DNA of 64,000 nucleotides from Streptomyces solicavernae. Its GTDB lineage: Bacteria; Actinomycetota; Actinomycetes; Streptomycetales; Streptomycetaceae. Under the pieces are notes generated by a model that saw only the letters and a program-made list of their open reading frames with translations, was not told where the DNA came from and searched no databases. This document shows, piece by piece, positions 9,498 through 21,909 of the stretch (within the stretch, counting starts at the first letter, position 1; the number at the start of each line of letters is the position of its first letter). The stretch covers positions 62,001 through 126,000 of the forward strand of contig NZ_JASCIR010000007.1 in the NCBI RefSeq assembly GCF_029968095.1, read 5' to 3'. The position numbers were made by a program, and so were the translations under genes.

Positions 9498-10597
9498 GCG
9501 TGGGCCTTCCTCACGTCGGCGCCGACGGCGTCGGCGAGCGTGGCGTACGGGCTGGTGTTCAGGCGGGCCGCGAGCCCCTTGTGCATGGCGCGCATCCAGA
9601 ACGGGCCCTCGTAGATGAAGGCGCTGTAGCCCTGGACGAGGGTGGCGCCGGCGAGGATGCGCTGCCAGGCGTCCTCGGCGTTCTCGATGCCGCCGACCCC
9701 GACGAGCGTGATGCGGTCGCCCACGCGCGCGTAGAGGCGGCGCAGGACTTCGAGGGAGCGCTCTTTCAGGGGCGCGCCCGACAGTCCGCCGGTCTCCTGG
9801 ACCAGGGCGGGGTCGGAGGCCAGGCCCTCGCGCGCGATGGTGGTGTTGGTGGCGATGATCCCGTCGAGGCCGAGCTCCACGGCCAGATCGGCGACGGCGT
9901 CGACGTCCTCGTCCGCCAGGTCCGGGGCGATCTTGACGAGCAGCGGGACGCGGCGGCCGGTCACCGTGCGGTCTGCGGCCTCGCGTACGGCCGTCAGGAG
10001 CGGGCGCAGGGACTCGGTGGCCTGGAGGTTGCGCAGGCCGGGGGTGTTGGGCGAGGAGACGTTCACGACCAGGTAGTCCGCGTGCCGGGCCAGTCGCTCG
10101 GTGGACTGCACATAGTCGGCGGCGGCCTCCTCCTCGGGGACGACCTTGGTCTTGCCGATGTTCACGCCGACGACCGGCTTGAAGACCGGCACGCGCGCGT
10201 GGAGGCGTTCCGCGACGGCGGCCGAGCCGTCGTTGTTGAAGCCCATGCGGTTGATCAGGGCGCGGTCCGGGACCAGGCGGAAGAGGCGCTTCCTGGGGTT
10301 GCCGGGCTGCGGCTCACCGGTGACGGTGCCGATCTCGACGTGGTCGAAGCCGAGCATCGCCATGCCGTCGATCGCGACGGCGTTCTTGTCGAAGCCGGCG
10401 GCGAGGCCGAAGGGCCCGTGCATGCGCAGGCCGAGTGCCTCGGTGCGCAGCGCCTTGAAGCGCGGGGCCAGGGCGGCGGCCACGAACGTACGGAGCACCG
10501 GGACGCGGGCGGCGAGCCGGATCCAGCGGAAGGCCAGGTGGTGGGCCTGCTCCGGGTCCATCCGCTTGAAGACCAGGTTGAAGAAGAACTTGTACAT
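9494..10597 (-). CDS. pyrD: Dihydroorotate dehydrogenase (quinone), class 2
   Basis: Oxidises dihydroorotate to orotate with FMN, passing electrons to the membrane quinone pool. The ATG at 10597 gives 367 aa starting [20 protein letters not shown], the amphipathic N-terminal helix pair that marks the membrane-associated class 2 enzyme. Other marks are [38 protein letters not shown] (catalytic serine) and [12 protein letters not shown] site lies about 9 nt upstream; longer in-frame starts run into the carB terminator region. It is separated from carB by a hairpin (10643-10672) and overlaps pyrF by 4 nt. Confidence 0.97.
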   Translation of the reverse strand: MYKFFFNLVFKRMDPEQAHHLAFRWIRLAARVPVLRTFVAAALAPRFKALRTEALGLRMHGPFGLAAGFDKNAVAIDGMAMLGFDHVEIGTVTGEPQPGNPRKRLFRLVPDRALINRMGFNNDGSAAVAERLHARVPVFKPVVGVNIGKTKVVPEEEAAADYVQSTERLARHADYLVVNVSSPNTPGLRNLQATESLRPLLTAVREAADRTVTGRRVPLLVKIAPDLADEDVDAVADLAVELGLDGIIATNTTIAREGLASDPALVQETGGLSGAPLKERSLEVLRRLYARVGDRITLVGVGGIENAEDAWQRILAGATLVQGYSAFIYEGPFWMRAMHKGLAARLNTSPYATLADAVGADVRKAHA

Positions 10598-10642
10598 GGA
10601 GGGTGTCCTCGGGGAACTCATGAAGCTCGTCCAGCTCACGAA

Positions 10643-10672
10643 GAGGGGGACACCGTTTCCGGTGTCCCCCTC
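10643..10672 (-). terminator. carB terminator hairpin
   Basis: A perfect 13-bp stem (GAGGGGGACACCG at 10643-10655 with 10660-10672) and a TTTC loop, 8 bp after the carB stop. It splits the pyrimidine genes into a pyrR-carB unit and a pyrD-pyrF unit, unless read-through is substantial. Confidence 0.88.
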
Positions 10673-10680
10673 CCCGTTCG

Positions 10681-13981
<3,301 letters not shown>

Positions 13982-13989
<8 letters not shown>

Positions 13990-15166
13990 GCTCGGCCTCC
14001 ATCAGCGATACGAAACGGTCGAACAGGTAGGCGGCGTCGTGCGGACCGGCCGCCGCCTCGGGGTGGTACTGGACGGAGAACGCCGGCTGGTCGAGGAGCT
14101 GCAGTCCTTCGACGACCTGGTCGTTCAGGCAGACGTGGGAGACCTCGGCGCGCCCGTAAGGCGTGTCGGAGACCTTGTCGAGGGGCGCGTCGACGGCGAA
14201 GCCGTGGTTGTGCGCGGTGACCTCGACCTTGCCGGTGGTGCGGTCCTGCACCGGCTGGTTGATGCCGCGGTGGCCGTACTTCAGCTTGTACGTGCCGAAG
14301 CCGAGCGCGCGGCCCAGGATCTGGTTGCCGAAGCAGATACCGAAGAGCGGCGTCTTGCGCTCAAGGACCGCCTGCATGACCGAGACGGGGTGCTCGGCGG
14401 TGGCCGGGTCGCCGGGGCCGTTGGAGAAGAACACGCCGTCGGGGTTGACGGCGTACACGTCCTCGGCCGTGGCCGTGGCGGGCAGCACGTGCACCTCGAT
14501 GCCGCGCTCGGCCATGCGGTGCGGGGTCATGCCCTTGATGCCGAGGTCCACGGCGGCGACGGTGAACTTCGCCGTGCCGACCGGGACGGCTTCGCCGTCG
14601 GGGCCGATCGCGGGGACGACGTACGTCTCCTTGGTGGCGACCTCGGCGGAGAGGTCCGCGCCCTTCATCTCGGCGGCCTGGCGGACCTCGGCGAGCATGG
14701 TGCCCTCGTCCGGGAGCGCGTTGCCGGAGAAGATGCCGACGCGCATGGCGCCGCGCTCCCGCAGGTGCCGGGTGAGCGCGCGGGTGTCGACGCCGGAGAT
14801 GCCGACGACGCCCTGCCCTCGCAGCTCCTCGTCGAGGGAGCGCTGCGCCCGCCAGTTGGAGTGCACGCGGGCGGGGTCGCGGACGACATAGCCCGACACC
14901 CAGATCCGCCCGGACTCGGGGTCCTCGTCGTTGACGCCGGTGTTGCCGACGTGCGGGGCGGTCATCACGACAACCTGGCGGTGGTACGACGGGTCGGTCA
15001 GGGTCTCCTGGTAGCCGGTCATGCCGGTGGAGAACACGGCCTCGCCGAAGGTCTCCCCCACGGCCCCGTAGGCGCGGCCGCGGAAGATGCGGCCGTCCTC
15101 CAGGACGAGTACGGCGGGAGGCGCCCCCATCCTCTTCGAGGAGATCCCCTGGTGCGAGGTCGTCAT
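13982..15166 (-). CDS. carA: Carbamoyl-phosphate synthase small subunit
   Basis: Glutaminase subunit that supplies ammonia to CarB. The ATG at 15164-15166 ([16 protein letters not shown]) gives 394 aa; GGAAGG lies about 9 nt upstream. The N-terminal domain has [20 protein letters not shown]. The class I glutamine amidotransferase domain has the nucleophile Cys in [11 protein letters not shown] and the catalytic His/Glu in [11 protein letters not shown]. The start codon overlaps the stop of the upstream PH-like gene (ATGA), and the stop overlaps carB, so three genes are coupled in a row. Confidence 0.98.
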
Positions 15167-15792
15167 CGTGCGGCGCCTTCCGTCGTGTTGTCGGTGGTGG
15201 TGCTTGTGGTGGTGCTGGTGGTGGTGCTCGTGGTGGTGCTGCCGGGCTTGCCGGTCGTCATGGAGTTGATGGCCTCGACCCAGGCCGTGTGCTCGGCGGC
15301 GTGGTCGGAGCGGAAGCCGGAGTCGAGCAGCTTCTCGCCGTGCGCCCAGGTCACGACCAGCAGGCCGCCCTCGGCGAGGACCTTGCCCGCGATGCCCTTG
15401 TCGAGCCGGGCCTCGCGCAGCTGCTCCGCCGGGACGAAGAAGTCGGCGGCCCCGGGGCGTACGACACTCAGTCCCGCGTCCGTCAGGGTGAGCTCGACCC
15501 GGCTGCGGGTGCCGAGCCCGTGCGCCACGATCCGGTCGAGCCACTGCCCGGCGGTCGTGGAGCCGTGGTACCGGCCGCTCAGCTCAAGTCTGGCGGGACC
15601 GGGCCCGGTCGGCAGCGCGGGCAGCTCGGGCAGGTCGCCCTGGAGCGTGCCGCGCCACTTCCAGCCCTGGCGCATCAGCCAGTAGACGAGCGCCACGAAG
15701 AGCGCGAGTCCGACGAGCCAGCCGATGCGCGCGGCCCAGTCCGTCACTTCCGCCGACTTCTGTTCGGCGGCGAAAATCCAAGGTGTGCTCAC
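15163..15792 (-). CDS. Membrane-anchored PH-like domain protein in the pyr operon
   Basis: Encodes 209 aa from a GTG at 15790-15792 that overlaps the pyrC stop by 4 nt. The end overlaps carA by 4 nt, so it is translationally locked into the pyrimidine operon. Residues about 22-40 ([18 protein letters not shown]) form one membrane helix, followed by a basic stretch and a bacterial pleckstrin-homology-like region (about residues 70-185; [17 protein letters not shown], then [20 protein letters not shown]). The tail is four STTT units encoded by a 12-bp repeat. A similar small membrane protein is, from memory, found between pyrC and carA in mycobacteria. No enzymatic residues are apparent, and no biochemical role in pyrimidine synthesis is established to my knowledge. 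Confidence 0.85.
   Translation of the reverse strand: MSTPWIFAAEQKSAEVTDWAARIGWLVGLALFVALVYWLMRQGWKWRGTLQGDLPELPALPTGPGPARLELSGRYHGSTTAGQWLDRIVAHGLGTRSRVELTLTDAGLSVVRPGAADFFVPAEQLREARLDKGIAGKVLAEGGLLVVTWAHGEKLLDSGFRSDHAAEHTAWVEAINSMTTGKPGSTTTSTTTSTTTSTTTDNTTEGAAR
15193..15240. repeat. 12-bp repeat encoding STTT units
   Basis: Four 12-bp units with consensus GGTGGTGGTGCT, differing only at the first one or two bases. They are in frame in the 3' end of the PH-like gene and give a Thr-rich tail of the encoded protein. Confidence 0.9.
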
Positions 15793-17075
15793 GCCAGCTT
15801 CCCGTCGATGACCGTGGCCCGGCCCCGCAGGAAGGTGTGGGTGACACGACCCGGCAGCTCGCGGCCCTCGTAGGGGGTGTTGCGGCTGCGGGAGGCGAAG
15901 CCCGCGGGGTCCACCGCTCCACGGTATGCCGGATCGACCAGGGTGAGGTTGGCGGGCTCGCCAGCCGAGACGGGGCGGCCGTGCCCGTCGAGGCGGCCGA
16001 TCTTCGCCGGGTTGGCGGACATCCGCTCGGCGACGCCCGCCCAGTCGAGCAGCCCGGTGTCGACCATCGTCTGCTGGACCACGGAGAGCGCGGTCTCCAG
16101 GCCGACCATGCCCATGGCGGCGGCGGCCCACTCGCAGTCCTTGTCCTCGCGCGGGTGCGGGGCGTGGTCGGTGGCGACGATGTCGATGGTGCCGTCGGCC
16201 AGCGCCTCGCGCAGCGCCATGACGTCCTTCTCCGTACGCAGCGGCGGGTTGACCTTGTAGACCGGGTTGTACGTACGCACCAGCTCGTCGGTGAGGAGCA
16301 GGTGGTGCGGGGTGACCTCGGCGGTGACGTCGATGCCGCGGGACTTGGCCCAGCGCACGATCTCGACGGAACCGGCGGTCGACAGGTGGCAGATGTGCAC
16401 CCGGGAGCCGACGTGCTCGGCGAGCAGCACGTCCCGCGCGATGACCGACTCCTCGGCGACGGCCGGCCAGCCGCCGAGGCCCAGCTCGGCGGAGACGGTG
16501 CCCTCGTTCATCTGGGCGCCCTCGGTGAGCCGGGGCTCCTGGGCGTGCTGCGCGACGACGCCGTCGAAGGCCTTCACGTACTCCAGGGCGCGCCGCATCA
16601 TCACGGCGTCGTCGACGCACTTGCCGTCGTCGGAGAAGACCATGACGCCCGCGGCCGAGTCGTGCATGGCGCCCAGCTCGGCGAGCTGCTTGCCCTCAAG
16701 TCCGACGGTGACGGCGCCGACCGGCTGCACGTCGCAGTAGCCGGACTCGCGGCCGAGCCGCCAGACCTGCTCGACGACGCCCGCGGTGTCGGCGACGGGG
16801 AAGGTGTTGGCCATGGCGTGCACGGCGGTCCAGCCACCGCGCGCGGCGGCCTTCGTGCCGGTCAGGACGGTCTCGGAGTCCTCGCGGCCGGGCTCGCGCA
16901 GATGCGTGTGCAGGTCGACGAGGCCCGGCAGGAGCACCTGGCCGTCGGCCTCGATCACCTGGGCTCCCTCGGCGGACAGACCGTTGCCGACCGCCTCGAT
17001 CGTCTCGCCGTCGATGAGGACGTCCTGCGCCTCGCCACCGAGGACCTTGGCACCACGGATCAGGATCTTGCTCAT
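15789..17075 (-). CDS. pyrC: Dihydroorotase
   Basis: Cyclises carbamoyl aspartate to dihydroorotate, the third pyrimidine step. The product is 428 aa, an amidohydrolase of the class I (longer) type. It carries the metal-binding DLHTHLREPG near residue 58, further ligands around CHLSTAGSVEIVRWA and TPHHLLL, and the catalytic Asp in IDIVATDHAPH. The ATG at 17075 lies 2 nt from the pyrB stop, and its own stop overlaps the next gene. It is part of the pyrR-pyrB-pyrC-carA-carB unit. Confidence 0.97.
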   Translation of the reverse strand: MSKILIRGAKVLGGEAQDVLIDGETIEAVGNGLSAEGAQVIEADGQVLLPGLVDLHTHLREPGREDSETVLTGTKAAARGGWTAVHAMANTFPVADTAGVVEQVWRLGRESGYCDVQPVGAVTVGLEGKQLAELGAMHDSAAGVMVFSDDGKCVDDAVMMRRALEYVKAFDGVVAQHAQEPRLTEGAQMNEGTVSAELGLGGWPAVAEESVIARDVLLAEHVGSRVHICHLSTAGSVEIVRWAKSRGIDVTAEVTPHHLLLTDELVRTYNPVYKVNPPLRTEKDVMALREALADGTIDIVATDHAPHPREDKDCEWAAAAMGMVGLETALSVVQQTMVDTGLLDWAGVAERMSANPAKIGRLDGHGRPVSAGEPANLTLVDPAYRGAVDPAGFASRSRNTPYEGRELPGRVTHTFLRGRATVIDGKLA

Positions 17076-17077
17076 GA

Positions 17078-18061
17078 TTACTTGCTCTCCTCGGTACGGG
17101 CGGCGGGGCTGCCTGCGGGTTCGTTGCCGCCGAGCAGCAGATAGAGGACGGCCATACGGGTGTGCACGCCGTTGGCCACCTGCTCGATGGCCGTGCAGCG
17201 CTCGGAGTCCGCGACCTCGGCGGTGATCTCCATGCCGCGGACCATCGGGCCCGGGTGCATCACGATGGCGTGCTCCGGCATCTTCGCCATCCGGTCGCTG
17301 TCGAGCCCGTACCGCCGCGCGTATTCGCGCTCGGTCGGGAAGAACGCGGCGTTCATCCGCTCCCGCTGCACCCGCAGCATCATCACGGCGTCGGACTTGG
17401 CGAGCACCTGGTCGAGGCTGTACGACACCTCGCAGGGCCAGCTCTCCACGCCGACGGGCACCAGGGTGGGCGGTGCGACGAGGGTGACCTCGGCTCCGAG
17501 CGTGTGCAGCAGGTCGACGTTGGAGCGGGCGACCCGGCTGTGCAGGACGTCGCCGACGACGGTGATCCGCTTGCCGCCGAGGTCCTGGCCGAGCCCGGCG
17601 TCCGGCCCGATGAGGCGGCGCCGCATGGTGAACGCGTCGAGCAGCGCCTGCGTGGGGTGCTGGTGGGTGCCGTCACCGGCGTTGATCACGGCGGCGTCGA
17701 TCCACCCGGATGTCGCCAGGTTGTACGGGGCACCGGAGGCGCCGTGCCGGATGACCACGGCGTCGACGCCCATGGCCTCCAGGGTCTGCGCGGTGTCCTT
17801 CAGGGACTCGCCCTTGGAGACCGACGACCCCTTGGCGGCGAAGTTGATGACGTCCGCGGAGAGCCGCTTCTCGGCGGCCTCGAAGGAGATCCGGGTGCGC
17901 GTCGAGTCCTCGAAGAAGAGGTTCACGACGGTACGTCCGCGCAGGGCGGGCAGTTTCTTGATCGGCCGGTCCGCGACGCGGGCCATCTCCTCGGCGGTGT
18001 CGAGGATCAGGACGGCGTCGTCGCGGGAGAGGTCGGCGGCCGAGATGAGGTGACGCATCAT
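17078..18061 (-). CDS. pyrB: Aspartate carbamoyltransferase catalytic chain
   Basis: Joins carbamoyl phosphate and aspartate. The product is 327 aa, with the carbamoyl-phosphate site [13 protein letters not shown] and the aspartate-side segments [20 protein letters not shown] and [11 protein letters not shown]. No regulatory chain (pyrI) is present, as expected in actinobacteria. Two consecutive ATGs (18061 and 18058) are possible; [10 protein letters not shown] is the usual first sequence, so the true start may be the second. The 109-bp gap before it carries a 10-bp repeat array. Confidence 0.97.
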   Translation of the reverse strand: MMRHLISAADLSRDDAVLILDTAEEMARVADRPIKKLPALRGRTVVNLFFEDSTRTRISFEAAEKRLSADVINFAAKGSSVSKGESLKDTAQTLEAMGVDAVVIRHGASGAPYNLATSGWIDAAVINAGDGTHQHPTQALLDAFTMRRRLIGPDAGLGQDLGGKRITVVGDVLHSRVARSNVDLLHTLGAEVTLVAPPTLVPVGVESWPCEVSYSLDQVLAKSDAVMMLRVQRERMNAAFFPTEREYARRYGLDSDRMAKMPEHAIVMHPGPMVRGMEITAEVADSERCTAIEQVANGVHTRMAVLYLLLGGNEPAGSPAARTEESK

Positions 18062-18080
18062 CGGGCAGGCTCCAGAGGGG

Positions 18081-18120
18081 AGTTCAGAACTTTCAGAGCT
18101 TTTCAGAACTTTTCAGACAT
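18081..18120. repeat. 10-bp repeat array between pyrR and pyrB
   Basis: Four successive 10-mers: AGTTCAGAAC, TTTCAGAGCT, TTTCAGAACT, TTTCAGACAT. It is AT-richer than its surroundings and would lie in the leader RNA of pyrB, 20 nt before its start codon. A role in PyrR-dependent control is possible but not shown; the repeats do not form an evident terminator. Confidence 0.8.
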
Positions 18121-18170
18121 GAGGGCGCGCAGTTGCGCACACCGGACGCACGCGGGTGGGTCCGGGGCGG

Positions 18171-18761
18171 CTACTGCTCGCCGACCGGGGCGGCCTGCTT
18201 CTCCCCGAGCAGCACGGTGTCGCGACCGTCCTCCTCGGCGAGCTGGACCTTGACCGTCTCCCGCAGCGACGTGGGGAGGTTCTTGCCGACGTAGTCGGCG
18301 CGGATGGGCAGCTCGCGATGGCCGCGGTCGACCAGGACGGCGAGCTGCACGGCACGCGGCCGCCCGATGTCGTTCAGGGCGTCGAGCGCGGCGCGGATGG
18401 TGCGGCCGGAGAACAGCACGTCGTCGACGAGGACGACGAGGCGGCCGTCGATGCCGTCGGCGGGGATCTCCGTACGGGCGAGCGCGCGCGGCGGGTGCAT
18501 CCGCAGGTCGTCGCGGTACATGGTGATGTCGAGGGAGCCGACCGGGATCTCCCGGCCGGTGATCTCCGCGAGCTTGGCGGCGAGCCGCTGGCCGAGGAAT
18601 ACGCCGCGGGTCGGAATGCCGAGAAGCACCACGTCGTCGGCGCCCTTGGCGCGTTCGACGATTTCGTGGGCGATACGGGTCAGAACCCGCGCGATGTCGG
18701 GGCCTTCGAGAACCGGCCGCGCGACTTCGGAACCGCTGCCGGAACCGTTCTTGGTGTCCAT
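18171..18761 (-). CDS. pyrR: Bifunctional pyrimidine regulator PyrR / uracil phosphoribosyltransferase
   Basis: Binds pyr mRNA in the presence of UMP to repress pyrimidine genes, and has weak uracil phosphoribosyltransferase activity. The product is 196 aa. The PRPP-binding motif is [19 protein letters not shown] around residues 108-126, with [12 protein letters not shown] and ITMYRDDL upstream. The ATG at 18761 is preceded by GGAGGT about 10 nt upstream. It is the first gene of the pyr unit, as in other Gram-positive bacteria. In actinobacteria PyrR is thought to act by translational block rather than terminator switching; no clear PyrR-loop could be drawn by eye. Confidence 0.96.
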   Translation of the reverse strand: MDTKNGSGSGSEVARPVLEGPDIARVLTRIAHEIVERAKGADDVVLLGIPTRGVFLGQRLAAKLAEITGREIPVGSLDITMYRDDLRMHPPRALARTEIPADGIDGRLVVLVDDVLFSGRTIRAALDALNDIGRPRAVQLAVLVDRGHRELPIRADYVGKNLPTSLRETVKVQLAEEDGRDTVLLGEKQAAPVGEQ

Positions 18762-18891
18762 ACTGAAACGGACCTCCTTCTCCGCCTCACGGGACGGACC
18801 TTAAAGGACGTCTAGATTGCGCCAGTCAGCTTAGCAGCAGCGGCAACACCGCAGTTCACGGGCCCCCGAAGGCCGGTACGGACCGTTCAGC

Positions 18892-18921
18892 TTGACGCAG
18901 ACAAGTAACGCTGCGTAATCT
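18892..18921 (+). promoter_or_regulatory. bldD promoter
   Basis: TTGACG (18892-18897) and TAATCT (18916-18921) are separated by 18 bp, a good match to a housekeeping sigma factor promoter. Transcription would start near 18928, giving a leader of about 50 nt to the bldD ATG. Confidence 0.75.
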
Positions 18922-18933
18922 CACAGTGAGTCA
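18921..18933. promoter_or_regulatory. Candidate BldD box at its own promoter
   Basis: TCACAGTGAGTCA matches 8 of the 9 fixed positions of the published BldD box TNACNC(A/T)GNGTNA (the one mismatch is G for C at position 6). It starts at the last base of the -10 hexamer and covers the expected start point, where binding would block transcription. BldD autorepression is established in Streptomyces, so this is probably the autoregulatory site. Confidence 0.65.
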
Positions 18934-18978
18934 CAGGCACGCGGTCGAGGCCGCAGAATGCAGCGTCCGGGGAGCTAT

Positions 18979-19479
18979 ATGTCCAGCGAATACGCCAAAC
19001 AGCTCGGGGCCAAGCTCCGGGCCATCCGCACCCAGCAGGGCCTTTCCCTCCACGGTGTCGAGGAGAAGTCCCAGGGACGCTGGAAGGCCGTCGTGGTCGG
19101 TTCGTACGAGCGCGGCGACCGTGCCGTGACCGTGCAGCGCCTCGCCGAGCTGGCGGACTTCTACGGCGTCCCCGTACAGGAGCTGCTCCCGGGCACGACC
19201 CCCGGCGGCGCCGCCGAGCCCCCGCCGAAGCTCGTCCTCGACCTGGAGCGTCTGGCCCACGTCCCGCAGGAGAAGGCCGGCCCGCTGCAGCGTTACGCGG
19301 CGACGATCCAGTCCCAGCGCGGCGACTACAACGGCAAGGTCCTCTCGATCCGTCAGGACGACCTGCGCACCCTCGCGGTGATCTACGACCAGTCCCCCTC
19401 GGTCCTCACCGAGCAGCTGATCAGCTGGGGCGTCCTGGACGCGGACGCGCGCCGCGCGGTCACCCACGAAGAGGCCTGA
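18979..19479 (+). CDS. bldD: Developmental master regulator BldD
   Basis: Transcriptional repressor of sporulation genes during vegetative growth; dimerised by tetrameric cyclic di-GMP. The product is 166 aa from the ATG at 18979 (MSSEYAKQLGAKLRAIR), with GGGGAG just upstream. An N-terminal XRE-type helix-turn-helix (about residues 8-70; QGLSLHGVEEKSQGRW, VVVGSYERGDRAVTV) is followed by the C-terminal domain. The c-di-GMP signature is present as RQDDLR in VLSIRQDDLRTLAVIYDQ (the RxD-x8-RxxD pattern is partly readable around residues 114-128). It is a monocistronic plus-strand gene between pyrR and nusB. Confidence 0.98.
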   Translation: MSSEYAKQLGAKLRAIRTQQGLSLHGVEEKSQGRWKAVVVGSYERGDRAVTVQRLAELADFYGVPVQELLPGTTPGGAAEPPPKLVLDLERLAHVPQEKAGPLQRYAATIQSQRGDYNGKVLSIRQDDLRTLAVIYDQSPSVLTEQLISWGVLDADARRAVTHEEA

Positions 19480-19506
19480 GCCGCTTCAGGCCTGAGCAGA
19501 AACGTA

Positions 19507-19555
19507 CCGCCGGGCCGTCGGGAGAGCGATCTTCCCGACGGCCCGGCGGCTTTTT
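19507..19555 (+). terminator. bldD terminator with U-tract
   Basis: A perfect 17-bp stem (CCGCCGGGCCGTCGGGA at 19507-19523 with 19533-19549) followed by CTTTTT. This is one of the few U-tract terminators in the window and is the strongest. Confidence 0.95.
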
Positions 19556-19556
19556 C

Positions 19557-19598
19557 GTACCCAGGGCGCACGACTCCCCGGTACCCAGGGCGCACGAC
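19557..19598. repeat. 18-bp direct repeat
   Basis: GTACCCAGGGCGCACGAC occurs at 19557-19574 and again at 19581-19598, separated by 6 bp. It lies between the bldD and nusB terminators and has no evident function. Confidence 0.85.
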
Positions 19599-19636
19599 GA
19601 GGGGCCCGCAGCGCGTAGGCGCCGCGGGCCCCTCGT
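19597..19636 (-). terminator. nusB terminator hairpin
   Basis: A perfect 13-bp stem (ACGAGGGGCCCGC at 19597-19609 with 19624-19636) and a 14-nt loop, 23 bp downstream of the nusB stop on the minus strand. Confidence 0.85.
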
Positions 19637-19659
19637 CATGAGGACCGTCGGAGTCCCGC

Positions 19660-20094
19660 TCAGGCCTCGTCCCTGCGCAGGGAGGGCTTGAGGTCCTTCA
19701 GGCGGCCGAGCAGTCCGTTGACGAACGCCGGCGACTCATCGGTGGAGAACTCCTTGGCGAGCTGCACCGCCTCGTCGAGGACGACGGCGTCGGGCGTCCC
19801 GTCCTCCCAGATCAGCTCGTAGGCGCCGAGGCGCAGCAGGTTCCGGTCCACGACCGGCATGCGGTCGAGGGTCCAGTCCACCGCGTACTGCGCGATGAGC
19901 TCGTCGATCCGGGCGGCGTTCTCCGCGTACCCCTCGACCAGCTGCATGGTGAACTCGCTGACCGGCGGCTGGCGGGTGTCGCTGCGCGAGTGGCGCACCC
20001 AGTCCGCCAGCACGGTCAGAACGTCGGTGCCGCGCTGGTCTGCCTCGAAGAGGATCTGGAAGGCACGCTTGCGGGCCGTGTTACGGGCGGCCAC
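19660..20094 (-). CDS. nusB: Transcription antitermination protein NusB
   Basis: Binds boxA RNA together with S10 (NusE) for rRNA antitermination. The product is 144 aa of the all-helical family, starting ARNTARKRAFQILFEADQRG and with the conserved C-terminal DGTPDAVVLDEAVQLAKEF and FVNGLLGRL. The start is GTG at 20094, 2 nt from the efp stop, so the two are cotranscribed. Last gene of the long minus-strand series that begins upstream of alaS. Confidence 0.97.
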   Translation of the reverse strand: MAARNTARKRAFQILFEADQRGTDVLTVLADWVRHSRSDTRQPPVSEFTMQLVEGYAENAARIDELIAQYAVDWTLDRMPVVDRNLLRLGAYELIWEDGTPDAVVLDEAVQLAKEFSTDESPAFVNGLLGRLKDLKPSLRRDEA

Positions 20095-20096
20095 GG

Positions 20097-20663
20097 TTAG
20101 CTGTTCACCCGGCCGAGGTAGCTGCTGTCGCGGGTGTCGACCTTGATCTTCTCGCCGGTGGTGATGAAGAGCGGCACGTTGATCTGGTGGCCGGTCTCCA
20201 GGGTGGCGGGCTTGGTGCCGCCGGTGGAGCGGTCGCCCTGGACGCCCGGCTCGGTCTCCTTGATGACGAGCTCGACGGCGGCCGGCAGCTCGACGTAGAG
20301 CACCTCGCCCTCGTGCTGCGCGACGGTGGCGGTGAAGCCCTCGATCAGGAAGTTGGCGGCGTCGCCGACGGCCTTCTTCTCGACGTGCAGCTGGTCGTAC
20401 GTCTGCATGTCCATGAAGACGAAGTAGTCGCCGTCCATGTACGAGAACTGCATGTCACGCTTGTCGACGGTGGCCGTCTCGACCTTGGTGCCGGCGTTGA
20501 ACGTCTTGTCGACGATCTTGCCGGAGAGCACGTTCTTGAGCTTGGTGCGCACAAATGCCGGGCCCTTGCCGGGCTTGACGTGCTGGAACTCGACGACGGA
20601 CCAGAGCTGGCCCCCGTCGAGCTTGAGCACCATGCCGTTCTTGAGGTCGTTCGTGGAAGCCAC
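20097..20663 (-). CDS. efp: Translation elongation factor P
   Basis: Relieves ribosome stalling at polyproline stretches, which are abundant in this genome (see the Pro-rich P-loop protein nearby). The GTG at 20661-20663 gives 188 aa. The N-terminal KOW-like domain carries the loop [16 protein letters not shown], with a lysine at the tip as in the actinobacterial type. Two OB-like domains follow, with the signature segment [20 protein letters not shown] near the C-terminus. AGGAGA lies about 10 nt upstream. efp-nusB adjacency is a common bacterial arrangement. Confidence 0.98.
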   Translation of the reverse strand: MASTNDLKNGMVLKLDGGQLWSVVEFQHVKPGKGPAFVRTKLKNVLSGKIVDKTFNAGTKVETATVDKRDMQFSYMDGDYFVFMDMQTYDQLHVEKKAVGDAANFLIEGFTATVAQHEGEVLYVELPAAVELVIKETEPGVQGDRSTGGTKPATLETGHQINVPLFITTGEKIKVDTRDSSYLGRVNS

Positions 20664-20712
20664 GGTTGCGGAATCTCCTGGACTGGACTGGTGGGACCGA
20701 GGGCCGTGCGCG

Positions 20713-21819
20713 CTAGAGCGCGAGCAGCTCCTTGGTCGTGATGGTGAGTAGCTCGGGTCCGCCATCCGCCTCGGGGCGGACGACGAGCGTGTCATCGATC
20801 CGGACACCGCCCCGGCCCGGAAGGTGGACCCCCGGTTCGACGGTGACCGGCACACAAGCGTCCAGTTTACCCATGGCTCCGGGGGCCAACTGCGGGTCCT
20901 CGTCGATTTCGAGCCCCACCCCGTGGCCGATGACCGGCGGCAGCCCGTCCGTGTACCCGGCGGCGTCCAGTACGGAGCGGGCCGCATGGTCGACCTCGCG
21001 GTACTCCGCACCGGGCACCAGCGCCTCGCGGCCGGCCCGCTGCGCGGCGAAGACCAGGTCGTACAGCTCGATCTGCCAGTCGGCCGGGGTGGTGCCGATG
21101 ACGAAGGTGCGGCCGATCTCGCTGCGGTAGCCACGGTAGGCGGCGCCGAGGCAGACGGAGAGGAAGTCGCCCTCCTCCACGCGCCGGTCGGTGGGCCGGT
21201 GCGTGCCGCGCCCCGAGTTGACGCCGGTGCCGACCGAGGTGGGGAAGGCCGGCCCGTCGGCGCCGTGGTCGACGAGCCGCCGCTCCAGTTCGAGGGCGAG
21301 ATGACGCTCCGTACGCCCTACGAGGATGGATTCGAGGAGTTCACCGAGGGCCTGGTCGGCGATCTCGGCGGCGATGCGGAGGCAGGAGATCTCCTCCTCG
21401 TCCTTGATGAGCCGCAGCTGTTCGACGGCGCAGCCGAGGTCGGCGAGGCGCAGCCGGGGCGCGACGGAGTTCAGGGCGCGGTGCCGGACGACGGTCAGGT
21501 GGTGTTCCTCCACGGCGAGGGAGTCGGCGCCCTGTCCGGCGGCGAGGTCGGCGGCGGCGACGGCGGTGTCGCCGCCGGCCGTCGGCAACACGTGGACCTG
21601 CAGTGCGTCGTCGGGCCTGCCCTCGTCGGGCTCGCCGGTCGGGTGGCTGCGGCACAGCAGGAGATCGGCGCGCGGCCCGAGCAGCAGGGCTGCGCCGCGG
21701 GGTGCCGCCCCTGCCAGGTAGCGGACGTTGGCGGGGCGGGAGACGACGGCGGCCGCGCTGCCGCCTGCCGTGCACTGATCCCTCAGGCGCGCTCTGCGGG
21801 CGGCGTACACCTCGGACAT
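20713..21819 (-). CDS. M24-family aminopeptidase P/prolidase-like protein with altered metal site
   Basis: Encodes 368 aa with the creatinase-like N-terminal domain (about 1-135) and a pita-bread M24 domain (about 140-368). The family normally uses two Asp, a His and two Glu to bind two metal ions. Here the His (residue 299, [14 protein letters not shown]) and first Glu (residue 328, [10 protein letters not shown]) are kept. The first Asp is replaced by Cys (residue 223, [10 protein letters not shown]), the second Asp by Glu (residue 234, YRSEIGRTF) and the last Glu by Asp (residue 342, [10 protein letters not shown]). It may be a prolidase with changed metal preference, or a non-catalytic homologue. 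It is located just upstream of efp, a place where an Xaa-Pro peptidase gene is common in bacteria. Confidence 0.85.
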   Translation of the reverse strand: MSEVYAARRARLRDQCTAGGSAAAVVSRPANVRYLAGAAPRGAALLLGPRADLLLCRSHPTGEPDEGRPDDALQVHVLPTAGGDTAVAAADLAAGQGADSLAVEEHHLTVVRHRALNSVAPRLRLADLGCAVEQLRLIKDEEEISCLRIAAEIADQALGELLESILVGRTERHLALELERRLVDHGADGPAFPTSVGTGVNSGRGTHRPTDRRVEEGDFLSVCLGAAYRGYRSEIGRTFVIGTTPADWQIELYDLVFAAQRAGREALVPGAEYREVDHAARSVLDAAGYTDGLPPVIGHGVGLEIDEDPQLAPGAMGKLDACVPVTVEPGVHLPGRGGVRIDDTLVVRPEADGGPELLTITTKELLAL

Positions 21820-21909
21820 AGGTCGAGCGTACGAGCGGACGGGCGATCCGTCCTGGTCAGCGCGTCCGACCGGGCGGCTCCTGCTGGCACCGGGTGTCTC
21901 GGTGCCCGG

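Noticed and set aside
15793..16620. Upstream extension of the PH-like gene through pyrC
   Set aside because: The extension is a shadow frame of pyrC; the GTG at 15792 with the 4-nt overlap is the natural start.
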